NCBI GenBank assembly: GCA_964653025.1 | Contig: CAZZBZ010000007.1 | Span: 1-64,000 of the forward strand | Length of the DNA stretch: 64,000 nucleotides | Origin: JABWAM01 sp964653025 | Lineage (GTDB): Bacteria; Verrucomicrobiota; Verrucomicrobiia; JABWAM01 | Reading direction: 5' to 3' | Shown here: positions 34,194 to 42,669 of the stretch, piece by piece | Position numbering within the stretch: position 1 is the first letter of the stretch | Layout of the letters: each line of letters begins with the position of its first letter | Notes under the pieces: model-generated | Seen by the model: only the letters and a program-made list of their open reading frames with translations | Told to the model about the DNA's origin: nothing | Database searches by the model: none | Translations under genes and position numbers: made by a program

Positions 34194-36761
34194 ATGCCAA
34201 ACTTCTTCCGATTCTCGGTCGTCCCGAACCTTCCCCCGCGCCTCGAACCGCTGCGGGAGCTGGCCTTCAACCTCTGGTTCAGCTGGGAGCCGGATGCCAC
34301 GGCACTTTTCCGCGACCTCGATCCCGAGCTCTGGGAGCGCTGCTACCACAACCCGGTGCGCCTCCTGCAACGCGTGCGCCAGGCGCGCCTTCTGGAGACG
34401 GCCCGCGACGAATCGTTCCTCGCGCGGCTGGACGACGTGAGGGCACGCCTCGCCGCCTACCTCGGGGAAAAGGAGACCTGCCACGCAAAGAACTGGGCAG
34501 GCAAACTGCTCCATCCGGTCGCCTACTTCTCGGCAGAGTTCGGACTCCACGAATCCGTGCCCAACTACTCGGGTGGCCTCGGCATCCTCGCCGGCGACCA
34601 CTGCAAGACGGCAAGCGACCTCGGGATCCCATTCGTGGCCGTCGGGCTGCTCTACCGACACGGCTACTTCCGTCAGAGGCTGACCCGGGAGGGATGGCAG
34701 GAAGCCATCGCGATGGACGTGGCGTTCAACGAACTCCCCATCCGCGAGGTGCGCCGCCCGGATGGAACGCCCGTGGTCGTGGACGTTCGCATTTTGGGGC
34801 GCCGCGTCGCGATCAAGGCCTGGGAGGTCCGCGTGGGACGGATCCCGCTTTTCCTCCTCGACACGGACCTCGGGGAGAACGCTGAAGAGGACCGCCGTAT
34901 CACTGCCGAACTCTATGGCGGCGATGTCGAGATGCGGATCCGCCAGGAGATCGTGCTCGGCATCGGGGGAGTTCGCGCCCTCGACGCCATGGGAATCTCG
35001 CCCTCGGTCTTCCACATGAACGAGGGGCATGCCGCCTTCCTCGGCCTCGAGCGCATCCGCCTCCTCATGCACAAGGAGAAGGTGGATTTCTACCCGGCCT
35101 TGCAGGTTACCGCAGCCTCCAACGTGTTCACCACCCACACCCCCGTGGCCGCGGGGAACGACGCCTTCAGCCCGGAGATGATGCACCGCTACTTCGACCC
35201 GTTCGTGCGCGAGCTCCGCATCGGCTTCGACGAGTTTTTGGTTTACGGGCGCGCCTGGAACCACCAGCCCCACGACCCTTTCAGCATGACAATCCTCGCG
35301 CTGCGCACCTCCCGCCGATGCAACGGCGTGAGCCGCATCCACGGGCGGGTGTCGCGCGCGATGTGGACCAGCGTCTGGCCGGAGGCACCCGTCCAGGAAG
35401 TTCCCATCGGCTCGGTGACGAATGGGATCCACATCCAGACCTGGCTCGCGCCGGAGATGCGCGCGCTCTACGACCGCTGCTTTGGCAAGGACTGGCAGTA
35501 CCGCATCAACGACACCGAGATGTGGCGCCGCGTGAGCGACATCACCGACGAGGACCTCTGGAACACGCACTCCCTGCTCAAGCGCCGCCTCGTGGACTTC
35601 GTCCGCCAGCGCGCCAGGGACGTGCGCTTGCGGCTCGGCGAGCCGCCGGACCGGGTCCGCGCCGCGGGCACGCTGCTGGACCCCGAGGTGCTAACCCTCG
35701 GCTTCGCACGCCGTTTCGCCACCTACAAACGCGCCGCGCTGCTCTTCCAGGACCTCGATCGCCTCAAGGCGCTCATCCACCGCCCGGATCGCCCCGTGCA
35801 GATCGTGATGGCCGGCAAGGCGCACCCGCAGGACGAGGCCGGCAAGCGCCTCATCCAGCAGATCGTGCAGCTTTCCCAGAAGCCCGAGTTCGAGGGAAAA
35901 ATCGTGTTCGTGGAGGACTACGACAGCAATGTCGCACGCCACCTGCTGCAGGGCGTGGACGTATGGCTGAACACCCCGCTCCGCCCCATGGAAGCCAGCG
36001 GCACGAGCGGCCAAAAGGCCCCGCCCAACGGGGTGGTGAATCTCAGCGTCCTCGATGGCTGGTGGGCCGAGGGCTACAACGGCAAGAACGGCTGGGCGAT
36101 TGGCGCCGAGATCGAGGAAGGATCCCCGCAGATCCAGGACGAGGTGGACACCGCCTCGCTCTACAACATCCTTGATCGCCAGGTGGTGCCCCTCTACTAC
36201 GCGAAACCGGATGGGCGCCTCCCTCTCGCCTGGATCAACCTCATGCGCGAGTCCATCCGCTCCGTCTGCCCGGTGTTCAACACCTGGCGCATGGTCCAGG
36301 AATACACGGAACGCTGCTACGTCCCCGCCTCCGAGCACGGCGCGCGACTCCACGCCAACGGCTTCAAGGAAGCCTGCGATCTCGCCAACTGGAAGGAGGA
36401 GATTCGGAAAGCATGGCACGCGGTCACGGTGCGCGAGGTGGTCTGTGGTCACCCGAAGCCCTACGAGGTCCTCGTCGGGGAGCAGATTCCGATCCGCGCG
36501 CGTGTTTCACTCGGGCGCATCGACCCGGAGCACGTCCTCGTGGAGGTCTACCTCGGCGAGTCGGACAACGGGGAGATCCACCATCCCTTCACGGTCCAAC
36601 TCCGACTCGAGAAGGACGGAGGGGACAACACCCATTGGTATGCCGGCGAGGTCGAGGCCCGCGAGAGCGGCGCCTACGGCTTCAACGTGCGGCTCATGCC
36701 CACCCACCCCAACCTCGTGCAGAAACACGAGCTCCGCCTAGTGGCCTGGGGAAAGGCCTGA
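34194..36761 (+). CDS. glgP: alpha-glucan phosphorylase (GT35, DUF3417-containing type)
   Basis: 855 residues from ATG 34194 (MPNFFRFSVVPNLPPRLEPL); the frame upstream is antisense to aroB. N-terminal DUF3417-like domain (LRELAFNLWFSWEPDATALFRDLD), core phosphorylase with YFSAEFGLHESVPNYSGGLGILAGDH, HMNEGHAAFL, TTHTPVAAGND, TNGIH and the PLP-lysine region EASGTSGQKAPPNGVVNLS. It releases glucose-1-phosphate from glycogen or maltodextrin using phosphate. The TIGR02094-type phosphorylase lacks the allosteric N-terminus of the animal enzyme. Stand-alone gene. Confidence 0.95.
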   Translation: MPNFFRFSVVPNLPPRLEPLRELAFNLWFSWEPDATALFRDLDPELWERCYHNPVRLLQRVRQARLLETARDESFLARLDDVRARLAAYLGEKETCHAKNWAGKLLHPVAYFSAEFGLHESVPNYSGGLGILAGDHCKTASDLGIPFVAVGLLYRHGYFRQRLTREGWQEAIAMDVAFNELPIREVRRPDGTPVVVDVRILGRRVAIKAWEVRVGRIPLFLLDTDLGENAEEDRRITAELYGGDVEMRIRQEIVLGIGGVRALDAMGISPSVFHMNEGHAAFLGLERIRLLMHKEKVDFYPALQVTAASNVFTTHTPVAAGNDAFSPEMMHRYFDPFVRELRIGFDEFLVYGRAWNHQPHDPFSMTILALRTSRRCNGVSRIHGRVSRAMWTSVWPEAPVQEVPIGSVTNGIHIQTWLAPEMRALYDRCFGKDWQYRINDTEMWRRVSDITDEDLWNTHSLLKRRLVDFVRQRARDVRLRLGEPPDRVRAAGTLLDPEVLTLGFARRFATYKRAALLFQDLDRLKALIHRPDRPVQIVMAGKAHPQDEAGKRLIQQIVQLSQKPEFEGKIVFVEDYDSNVARHLLQGVDVWLNTPLRPMEASGTSGQKAPPNGVVNLSVLDGWWAEGYNGKNGWAIGAEIEEGSPQIQDEVDTASLYNILDRQVVPLYYAKPDGRLPLAWINLMRESIRSVCPVFNTWRMVQEYTERCYVPASEHGARLHANGFKEACDLANWKEEIRKAWHAVTVREVVCGHPKPYEVLVGEQIPIRARVSLGRIDPEHVLVEVYLGESDNGEIHHPFTVQLRLEKDGGDNTHWYAGEVEARESGAYGFNVRLMPTHPNLVQKHELRLVAWGKA

Positions 36762-36793
36762 TCCGATGGCCGCTGACCCAAGGCGTTTCCTCT

Positions 36794-36848
36794 TGTAGTC
36801 GGGGTCGCCGCTCCCGTCTTCAAACCACGGTCAACGGACGCGGCTACA
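36794..36848. repeat. TGTAG/CTACA palindromic module
   Basis: Outer pair TGTAG (36794-36798) and CTACA (36844-36848) enclose two imperfect stems, CGGGG/CTCCCG and CCACGGTC/GGACGCGG. It is a degenerate relative of the modules at 23803-23973. It lies between convergent glgP and the BMC operon end. Confidence 0.5.
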
Positions 36849-36874
36849 TTTCTGTTTCACGGGCAACAGAAAAA

Positions 36875-38137
36875 TCAGCCGTACTTCCGTGTCAGCCGGT
36901 CGCGGTGGTAGGTGGCGCGCTGCGCAGCATCCATCTTCGCGAAGTCGGGTTTCCCGCAGGGGAGCGTGGGCGATGCGCCTGCCGCAGGCTTCACCCCACC
37001 GGCGCGAGTCGCGGAGCCCGATAATTTGCGGCCGACCCCCGTGACGCGCACAGTCCCACTGCCTCCTCCGTAGCTCATCGCGGAATCGGTGGTCTCGAGG
37101 TCCTTCTCAAGCGAGAGCTTCGGCTTGATGCCCATTTTCCCGAGCAGGTCGTGGTAGGCACGGACCGCCTCCTCGGGGGTGACCCGCCCATCCGTGATGA
37201 GTCGCAGCATCTCGATGAAGCCAAGCTGATGCTCGGCGTTGTTGATCTTTCGGCCGAAGAGCGCCACGCGGGCGCCGTACTTCTGCGCGTCGTGGATGAG
37301 CTTGAAGGCGTCATAGGTCGTCCCGGCGCTTCCGCCAAGAATGCCGACGACAAGGTTTGAGTCGTACTGTGCGAGTTCTTCCATGAACCGCGGGCCATGA
37401 TAGACGATCTTGAGGAAGGCCGGGCGCCCCGACTCGGTCACCCCCGCAAGGCTTCGGATAATCTGGTCGTTGATGAACTCCCCGAGTTTCTCGGGGGGAA
37501 TGCCGCTGGAGACATTCGGATCGAACACCTCGAGGAAGTAGCGGAATTTTTTCCGCTCCGCCTCCTCGCGGAACTCCTTGAAGGCGCGCAGGGTGGCCAT
37601 GTCCTCATCGAGGCGGTTGGTGAAGGTCGCCGAGTAGAGCCCGAGGTTCGCTCCCGGGAACTCCCCGCTCGTGCGGTCACACTCGATCTTGCCGCACTGG
37701 ATGTGGTCGATCGTCGCCGAGCGAAATGGGCGGGAGGGCTCCTTGACATAGGTGCCGTTGCGGATCGCCCAGATGTCGGTGGTGTCGTTGGCGCGCGCCG
37801 AGGGAGTCACTCGCGAGTCCTTGAAGAGCCCCTCCTTGATCGCGAGCTTCTCGGTGACCGAGGCCGACATGAGCATAATGTCCACGATCCCCTGCTTCGT
37901 CACCTCACGGATGATGTCGAGAAACTCGGGCAGGTTGCGGTGGCCGTATTCCTCGCGGGTCCAGACCTCGGGAGAGAACTGCGCCGCACGCATCCCCTTC
38001 GAGGCGAGGTAATGACGCGGCCCGGGAGCGCGCACGCCGAACGCCATGTCGGCATCCTTCGCGTCGGCAATGATAAACTCCCTTGAGGAGGGATTCGCAC
38101 GGATGTTTTTCAGTTTCTGGTCGAGGGATTTGATCAT
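36875..38137 (-). CDS. DeoC/LacD-like aldolase with C-terminal encapsulation-like tail (BMC operon)
   Basis: 420 residues. Residues 1-340 form a class I aldolase-like barrel (SREFIIADAKDADMAFGV; IVDIMLMSASVTEKL; candidate Schiff-base lysine in PAFLKIVYHGPRF; VVGILGGSAGTTYDAFKLIHD). A Gly/Ala/Thr/Pro-rich linker (about 350-395) leads to a short amphipathic tail DFAKMDAAQRATYHRDRLTR, which resembles BMC encapsulation peptides. Last gene of the BMC operon. It is not the canonical fuculose/rhamnulose-phosphate aldolase, which is the next gene upstream. It may cleave another phosphorylated sugar or act on DHAP/lactaldehyde; the tail suggests a lumen enzyme. Function is inference. Confidence 0.75.
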   Translation of the reverse strand: MIKSLDQKLKNIRANPSSREFIIADAKDADMAFGVRAPGPRHYLASKGMRAAQFSPEVWTREEYGHRNLPEFLDIIREVTKQGIVDIMLMSASVTEKLAIKEGLFKDSRVTPSARANDTTDIWAIRNGTYVKEPSRPFRSATIDHIQCGKIECDRTSGEFPGANLGLYSATFTNRLDEDMATLRAFKEFREEAERKKFRYFLEVFDPNVSSGIPPEKLGEFINDQIIRSLAGVTESGRPAFLKIVYHGPRFMEELAQYDSNLVVGILGGSAGTTYDAFKLIHDAQKYGARVALFGRKINNAEHQLGFIEMLRLITDGRVTPEEAVRAYHDLLGKMGIKPKLSLEKDLETTDSAMSYGGGSGTVRVTGVGRKLSGSATRAGGVKPAAGASPTLPCGKPDFAKMDAAQRATYHRDRLTRKYG

Positions 38138-38149
38138 GGGAGAGGAAGA

Positions 38150-38300
38150 GGAGGTTAGAAGTTAGAAGCTGGAAGCTTGAAGTCTGAACTGAGAAGGAGG
38201 GAGAGGAAATCATTACACGCTGGCATCACCGCGTAGCGGCGCGGTCCGGAACGTCCCTTTCTTACTCCGCCTTCCAGATTCCAGCTTCGATCTTCCAACT
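38150..38300. repeat. structured spacer with inverted GAAGCTGGAAG motifs
   Basis: Between two BMC-operon genes: AGAAGTTAGAAGCTGGAAGC on the left and CTTCCAGATTCCAGCTTCGA on the right form an imperfect long inverted repeat around a GC-rich core GCGTAGCGGCGCGG. Related spacers lie at 39625-39765, 40028-40080, 40468-40500 and 43874-43915. Confidence 0.5.
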
Positions 38301-38308
38301 TCATTTCT

Positions 38309-39325
38309 TCATCCTTTCGAGGAGAGGCGGGCCATAATCTGGTCGGTGATGCTCTGGACGGCCTTCTCGACCTCGGGATCGGCCGCGGGCGAGGCCGCCG
38401 ATTCCGTCGCCACGCAGGTCACACCCGGACGCCACTCGCTGTTGTCGCAGAGCTCGCACTCCTTGAGCCCGATCCGCGGGTCGGGGATGCCGAGCTTCTG
38501 CTTGATCTTGAGGAGATCGCCCATCTGCTCGCCAGTGAAGGTCTTCAGGTCGGTGCCGAGTTGGGCGGCCGCGAGAACCGTGCGGCAGTAGGCCTCGACG
38601 ATTTCCATCTTGAAGTAGGCATCCTCGACGCCGATGTGGCTCCAGGAGACGACCCCGTGGTTGGCCATCAGGATTGTGTTGTGCTGGTCCGAAAGGTCGG
38701 CGACCAGTTTGCCCATCTCGGGCGTGCCCGGGGTTCGGTACGGGGCGAGCGGCACCTTCCCGACAAAAACCTCGATCTCGGGAATCATGCAGGTGGGCGG
38801 CGTGACCCCCGCGACCGCGAAAGCCGTGGCGTAGGGCGGGTGGCAGTGGACCACCGACTTCGCCTTCGGCTGCCGCTTCATGATCTGGAGGTGCATGAGA
38901 ATCTCGCTCGTGCGCGGCTTCACCCCGGCGAGTTGCTTGCCCTCCAAATCCACGAAGCTAAGGTCCTCGGGCTTCATGAAGCCCTTGGAGACGAGGGTCG
39001 GCGTGCAAAGCACCACATTCTCCCGCACACGAATGGAAATGTTCCCCCCGTTTCCGTCCACATACTCGCGCGTCCAGAGGCGGCGCCCGATGTCGCAGAT
39101 CTGGGTCTTCAGGGCCTCGACCTCGGGGGAGTGGAAGAGCTTCTCGATCTCGCTCACGCCCTTCGACGGCGAGGAGGTAGTCCCGGCCACGCGCCCCCCG
39201 CGTTCGAGTTCGCGCAGGCGGTCCTGGGCGGCGGGGGTGAGCATCGCCCCCTCGGGAAGAGAGACCTTGCCTCCTCCCTTTCGCGCAAGGTCCTCGATAT
39301 CCCGAACGCTGACGACGGTTTTCAT
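38309..39325 (-). CDS. class II aldolase/adducin-family aldolase of the BMC (fuculose/rhamnulose-phosphate type)
   Basis: 338 residues. The core has GNGGNISIR, the zinc motif VVHCHPPYATAFA and the distal histidine ANHGVVSW, as in L-fuculose-1-phosphate aldolase, which yields DHAP and L-lactaldehyde. About 60 extra residues at the N-terminus (SVRDIEDLARKGGGKVSLPE then MLTPAAQDRLRELE) and an amphipathic C-terminal helix (VEKAVQSITDQIMARL) look like targeting peptides. Family knowledge: in PVC microcompartments this signature enzyme is encapsulated and feeds lactaldehyde to the CoA-acylating dehydrogenase. It overlaps the BMC-P gene start by 4 bases (ATGA). Confidence 0.9.
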   Translation of the reverse strand: MKTVVSVRDIEDLARKGGGKVSLPEGAMLTPAAQDRLRELERGGRVAGTTSSPSKGVSEIEKLFHSPEVEALKTQICDIGRRLWTREYVDGNGGNISIRVRENVVLCTPTLVSKGFMKPEDLSFVDLEGKQLAGVKPRTSEILMHLQIMKRQPKAKSVVHCHPPYATAFAVAGVTPPTCMIPEIEVFVGKVPLAPYRTPGTPEMGKLVADLSDQHNTILMANHGVVSWSHIGVEDAYFKMEIVEAYCRTVLAAAQLGTDLKTFTGEQMGDLLKIKQKLGIPDPRIGLKECELCDNSEWRPGVTCVATESAASPAADPEVEKAVQSITDQIMARLSSKG

Positions 39326-39621
39326 AAAGGCGTGTAGTTGATGGTGTCCACGATGGCGACATTGATGGCGTCAATCGGCGTGGGTTCCTTAAAGGGCATG
39401 GCCGCCTCGCGGCCTTCCTCGATCCCCACCACATCCCCCACCCCGCCGCCCAGGCTGTCGTAAACGACAAGACTGGGCTCGGAGGTCACCGCGGGCTTCC
39501 GCGCCGCGAGCGACGGGAAGTGCTCCCGCGTGGCGGGGCTGACGATGAGCCAACGGCCGCCCTTGAGGGCGGGCGTGGCGCGGCTCAGGGTCACGCGGCC
39601 AATGACGGATCCAAAACGCAT
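39322..39621 (-). CDS. BMC-P pentameric vertex shell protein (EutN/CcmL family), copy 1
   Basis: 99 residues: MRFGSVIGRVTLSRATPALKGGRWLIVSP and the pore/ending signature VVYDSLGGGVGDVVGIEEGREA...INVAIVDTINY are typical of PF03319. Five copies cap each icosahedral vertex of the shell. One of three different BMC-P genes in this operon. Confidence 0.95.
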   Translation of the reverse strand: MRFGSVIGRVTLSRATPALKGGRWLIVSPATREHFPSLAARKPAVTSEPSLVVYDSLGGGVGDVVGIEEGREAAMPFKEPTPIDAINVAIVDTINYTPL

Positions 39622-39766
39622 GGGAAAAGGAAGAAGCTGGTAGCTACTAGATTATAGGTTGCAGCGGAGAGGAACTTACTGAGAGACGCGGCTCGTCGCA
39701 TTATCTGGATTCTTGGTCTTATCAGTCGGTTTTTTGGGTCTATGGCTATGAGCTACAAGCTATTCG

Positions 39767-40027
39767 CTAATCCTTGTCCACGATCGCAACAACCATGTCG
39801 CGCACGGGGCTCATCGGGTCGCCGACGGCCTGGCGCGCGGCGGAGCCGTCGCTCGAGACGATCACCGTCTGGTGGAGCGCCGCGCCGTGCGGGTCGATCG
39901 CGGCGCGCGGGGCGCCGATCGGGGCGCCCGCACCGTCCACGGGCTGGCAGATGAGGATGCGCCAACCGAGGAAGCTTGGGTGCTTCCGTGTGGAGGTGAC
40001 GTTTCCTTCGATGCGAGCGAGGAGCAT
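39767..40027 (-). CDS. BMC-P pentameric vertex shell protein, copy 2
   Basis: 86 residues starting MLLARIEGNVTSTRKHPSFLGWRILICQPVD, with the family ending GDPMSPVRDMVVAIVDKD. The conserved glycine-rich loop is replaced by IDPHGAALHQTVIVSSDGSAARQAVG, as in PVC-type BMC-P proteins. A structured spacer (39625-39765) separates it from copy 1. Confidence 0.94.
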   Translation of the reverse strand: MLLARIEGNVTSTRKHPSFLGWRILICQPVDGAGAPIGAPRAAIDPHGAALHQTVIVSSDGSAARQAVGDPMSPVRDMVVAIVDKD

Positions 40028-40031
40028 GGGG

Positions 40032-40500
40032 AGGAAGCTTGGAGTTAGGAGTTGGGAGATGGGAGTGGGGCGCTCGGCAGCGGACCGAGCAGCGATCTGA
40101 CATATGCGCCAGCCAAACAGGAGACCTCCAGGTAGAGATCCATGAGGCGCTTCGGATCGCCGTAACCGAGGTCTTCGGCAAGAATGAGGTAGTAGTGGAG
40201 TTCTTCCAAGGAACCTTGGGCCATATTGAAGAACCGCGCCTTGTCGGCCCGTCCACGTTTCGAGAAACCCTCCGCCATGTTCGCAGGCGCCGAAACTGCT
40301 GCGCGACGAAGCTGGGACACCAAGCCGTACCGCTCCTCGGTGGGAAAACGCGAGGTGAAGCGGTAGACCGCCAGCACAAGCTCATGGGCTTTTTGCCACA
40401 CGATCAGGTCGCGGAATGTACGGGCAGGTTGTTTCACGGGCGTCTTCGTTCGATCAGTTCATTCTGGCTTCCAACTCCCAGCTCCTCGCTCCTCACCCCT
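40032..40500. mobile_element. candidate cassette: four-helix-bundle gene between inverted spacer repeats
   Basis: On the left GGAAGCTTGGAGTTAGGAG with GTTGGGAGATGGGAG (40032-40071), on the right its inverse form CTTCCAACTCCCAGCTCC (40468-40500). Between them is a single gene unrelated to microcompartments. The left repeat supplies the last codons of that gene. Looks like an inserted unit; no transposase. Confidence 0.4.
40045..40437 (-). CDS. four-helix-bundle protein (S23 / 23S rRNA intervening-sequence family)
   Basis: 130 residues: TFRDLIVWQKAHELVLAVYRFTSRFPTEERYGLVSQLRRAAVSAPANMAEGFSKR and GSLEELHYYLILAEDLGY, the TIGR02436 pattern. Such proteins are known from rRNA intervening sequences, as stand-alone genes and as the related Avd protein of diversity-generating retroelements; function of the stand-alone form is unclear. 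The C-terminal PLPSAPLPSPNS is encoded by a repeat. No reverse transcriptase is present here. Its place inside a BMC operon is unexpected. Confidence 0.92.
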   Translation of the reverse strand: MKQPARTFRDLIVWQKAHELVLAVYRFTSRFPTEERYGLVSQLRRAAVSAPANMAEGFSKRGRADKARFFNMAQGSLEELHYYLILAEDLGYGDPKRLMDLYLEVSCLAGAYVRSLLGPLPSAPLPSPNS

Positions 40501-41990
40501 CAATAAATCCGGAGGTTGTCCACCATCACGCAGCGACGGACGCGCGTGAAGGTGCGCGGGTTGGTGATCCCCTCGCCGGTCGGCGTGGCGATGGAGAAGC
40601 TGGGGTACCCCTCGCCGCCATTGCCGAGGCCGGCGAGGCAGGAGCCGTTCTTCACGAAGATCGTCGTGTCGAGGGCGCGGGCCATGGCGGTCATGTGGTC
40701 CACATTCTTCGAGTGGATGATCGAGGTATGGCGGTAGTTGTGCTCGGCCTTCTTCGCGGCGGCGATTCCCTCCGCGACGGAGCGCACCCGCACGAAGGGT
40801 ACGAAGGGCATCATCTGCTCCTCGATGACGAACGGGTGGTCGGCGTCGGTCTCGCCGAAGAGCAGGGGCGCCTTGTCGGGGGCCGGGGCGCCCGCGTGCT
40901 TCGCCAGGATGGAGGCGTCCTTGCCGATAAAGTCCTTGTTCACGACCGGGTGGGAGCAGCCCCCGCCCTGGCCGGCCGGGAAGGTGAAGGCGGCCTTCGT
41001 AAGCTTCTCGACCTGGGCGGAGTTGAGGCGGATGGCGCCCGCCCGCTCCATGGCCTGGAGGAGGGCGTCGGCCACCTTGTCGAGGACGAAGACCTCCTTC
41101 TCGCCAATGCAGAGCAGGTTGTTGTCGTAGCCGCCGCCGAGGATGATGCAGCGGGCGGCGTTGTCGAGGTCGGCGGTGTCGTCCACGAGGACGGGCGGGT
41201 TGCCCGGCCCGGCGCAGATGGCGCGCTTGCCAGCCTGCATGGCGGCCTTCACGACACCGGGGCCGCCGGTGACGCAGAGGAGGCGGACGTGCTCGTTCGC
41301 GCACATCGCCTTGAAGGACTCGATCGTCGGGCTCTCAATGATGGTGGCGAGGTTGCGGATCCCGGTCTCGCGCTCGATGGCCTCGTTGTAGACGCGCAGC
41401 GCCATCGCCGCGCAGCGGGCGGCGTTCGGGTGGGCGTTGAAGACCACGGCGTTACCCGCGGAGACCATGCTGATGATATTGGCGCTGAGCGTGGGGATCG
41501 AGTGGGTCGAGGGGGTCACCGCGCCGATCACCCCGAACGGGCAGTACTCTTCGTGGGTGATCCCGTGGTCGCCGCTCAGGGCGTAGGGCTGCAGGAACTC
41601 GACGCCGGGGATGGCGCGCAGGCCGACCAACTTCTCGACCTTGTGGTCGAGGCGGCCAATCTTTGTTTCCTCGAACTCGATCCGTCCCCATTCCTCGGCG
41701 TGTTGGCCCGAGAGCGCCTTGACGATCTCGACGACCTTGCGCCGCGCGGCCATCCCGCCCTCGACGAGTTGGAGAAAGGCGGCGGCGGCAGCCTCGCAAG
41801 CCAGGGCGGCGTCGGGAAACACTCCGAGCGGACGTCCACCCGAAGAGGCGCGGGACGACGGCGCGGGCGCCGCGGCCTTCGCGGCGGGAGCGGGCGCCGG
41901 GGATTTCTGGGGAACGTGACCGAGACGTCCGAGGACCTCCTCGACCACGTTTCGGATGACAGTGTCATCCAGTGAAGGTTTCGAGCTCAT
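40500..41990 (-). CDS. CoA-acylating aldehyde dehydrogenase of the BMC (PduP/EutE-like)
   Basis: 496 residues. An N-terminal amphipathic peptide DDTVIRNVVEEVLGRLGHV (about 8-26) and an Ala/Pro-rich linker form an encapsulation signal. The dehydrogenase domain has VIGAVTPSTHSIPTLSANII, GNAVVFNAHPNA, CVTGGPGVV, and the catalytic cysteine in YDNNLLCIGEKEVF; TFTRVRRC is near the end. It oxidises aldehyde (here probably lactaldehyde) with CoA and NAD to acyl-CoA inside the organelle. PduL and AckA of the same operon complete the route. Confidence 0.95.
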   Translation of the reverse strand: MSSKPSLDDTVIRNVVEEVLGRLGHVPQKSPAPAPAAKAAAPAPSSRASSGGRPLGVFPDAALACEAAAAAFLQLVEGGMAARRKVVEIVKALSGQHAEEWGRIEFEETKIGRLDHKVEKLVGLRAIPGVEFLQPYALSGDHGITHEEYCPFGVIGAVTPSTHSIPTLSANIISMVSAGNAVVFNAHPNAARCAAMALRVYNEAIERETGIRNLATIIESPTIESFKAMCANEHVRLLCVTGGPGVVKAAMQAGKRAICAGPGNPPVLVDDTADLDNAARCIILGGGYDNNLLCIGEKEVFVLDKVADALLQAMERAGAIRLNSAQVEKLTKAAFTFPAGQGGGCSHPVVNKDFIGKDASILAKHAGAPAPDKAPLLFGETDADHPFVIEEQMMPFVPFVRVRSVAEGIAAAKKAEHNYRHTSIIHSKNVDHMTAMARALDTTIFVKNGSCLAGLGNGGEGYPSFSIATPTGEGITNPRTFTRVRRCVMVDNLRIY

Positions 41991-42015
41991 GGGGATTCAG
42001 GCGGCGGGCGCAGGT

Positions 42016-42333
42016 TCAGCGGGCGTTTCGGGCGTTGAAGATTTCTTTCCCGAGTACATCCACCGTGTCGACGATGCCGATGACAACGGCGTCCACGGGG
42101 GCTTCCTTGAGGCCGGGCGCAAGGCGGGCGGAACTTCCCTGGCAGAAAAGGACCATCTCCCCTTCGCCGGCACCGACGCTGTCCACGGCGACCATGGTAT
42201 TGCTGCCGGGTTTGAAGCGAGACGGGTCCTTATCGTCCACGAGCATGGGGCGCAGGAGGAGCAGCTTTCGGCCGCTCATCGAGGCGTCCTTCTTCGTGGA
42301 GACCACGGATCCCTCGACCTTGGCAAGAAACAT
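42016..42333 (-). CDS. BMC-P pentameric vertex shell protein, copy 3
   Basis: 105 residues from ATG 42333 (MFLAKVEGSVVSTKKDASMSGRKLLLLRP); the open frame extends further upstream into the BMC-H gene without similarity. It carries the full PF03319 signature VAVDSVGAGEGEMVLFCQGSSAR...VDAVVIGIVDTVDV. The BMC-H stop is 4 bases upstream of this start. Confidence 0.95.
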   Translation of the reverse strand: MFLAKVEGSVVSTKKDASMSGRKLLLLRPMLVDDKDPSRFKPGSNTMVAVDSVGAGEGEMVLFCQGSSARLAPGLKEAPVDAVVIGIVDTVDVLGKEIFNARNAR

Positions 42334-42337
42334 GATG

Positions 42338-42628
42338 TTATTTGGCAGCCGCCTTGCGGGGCAATACCGTCTCGATGTCGCCATGCGGGCGAGCGATCAC
42401 GTGGACGCTGACGACCTCACCGAGGGCCTTGGCAGCTTGGGCGCCGGCATCGGTCGCGGCCTTGACGGCGGCAACATCGCCCACGACCACGGCGGTCACG
42501 AGCGCATTGCCGACCTGCATCATGGGGCCGGCGAGTTCAACATTCGCGGCCTTGAGCATGGCGTCGGTTCCTTCGACGAGGGCGATAAGCCCCCGCGTTT
42601 CGAGCATTCCTACAGCTTGATGGTTCAT
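42338..42628 (-). CDS. BMC-H hexameric shell protein, copy 1
   Basis: 96 residues with the PF00936 pattern: MNHQAVGMLETRGLIALVEGTDAMLKAANVELAG, pore region VGNALVTAVVVGDVAAVKAATDAG, and VVSVHVIARPH. Hexamers tile the facets. One of three BMC-H paralogues here; its tail ends in Lys/Ala. Confidence 0.96.
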   Translation of the reverse strand: MNHQAVGMLETRGLIALVEGTDAMLKAANVELAGPMMQVGNALVTAVVVGDVAAVKAATDAGAQAAKALGEVVSVHVIARPHGDIETVLPRKAAAK

Positions 42629-42669
42629 AGTTTTCTGGGTTGCGGGTTTCGGGTTTCAGGTTTCGCTTA

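Noticed and set aside
40416..41975. 519-codon plus frame antisense to the aldehyde dehydrogenase gene
   Set aside because: Val/Gly/Glu/Asp-biased composition typical of antisense frames; the minus-strand gene has all ALDH motifs.
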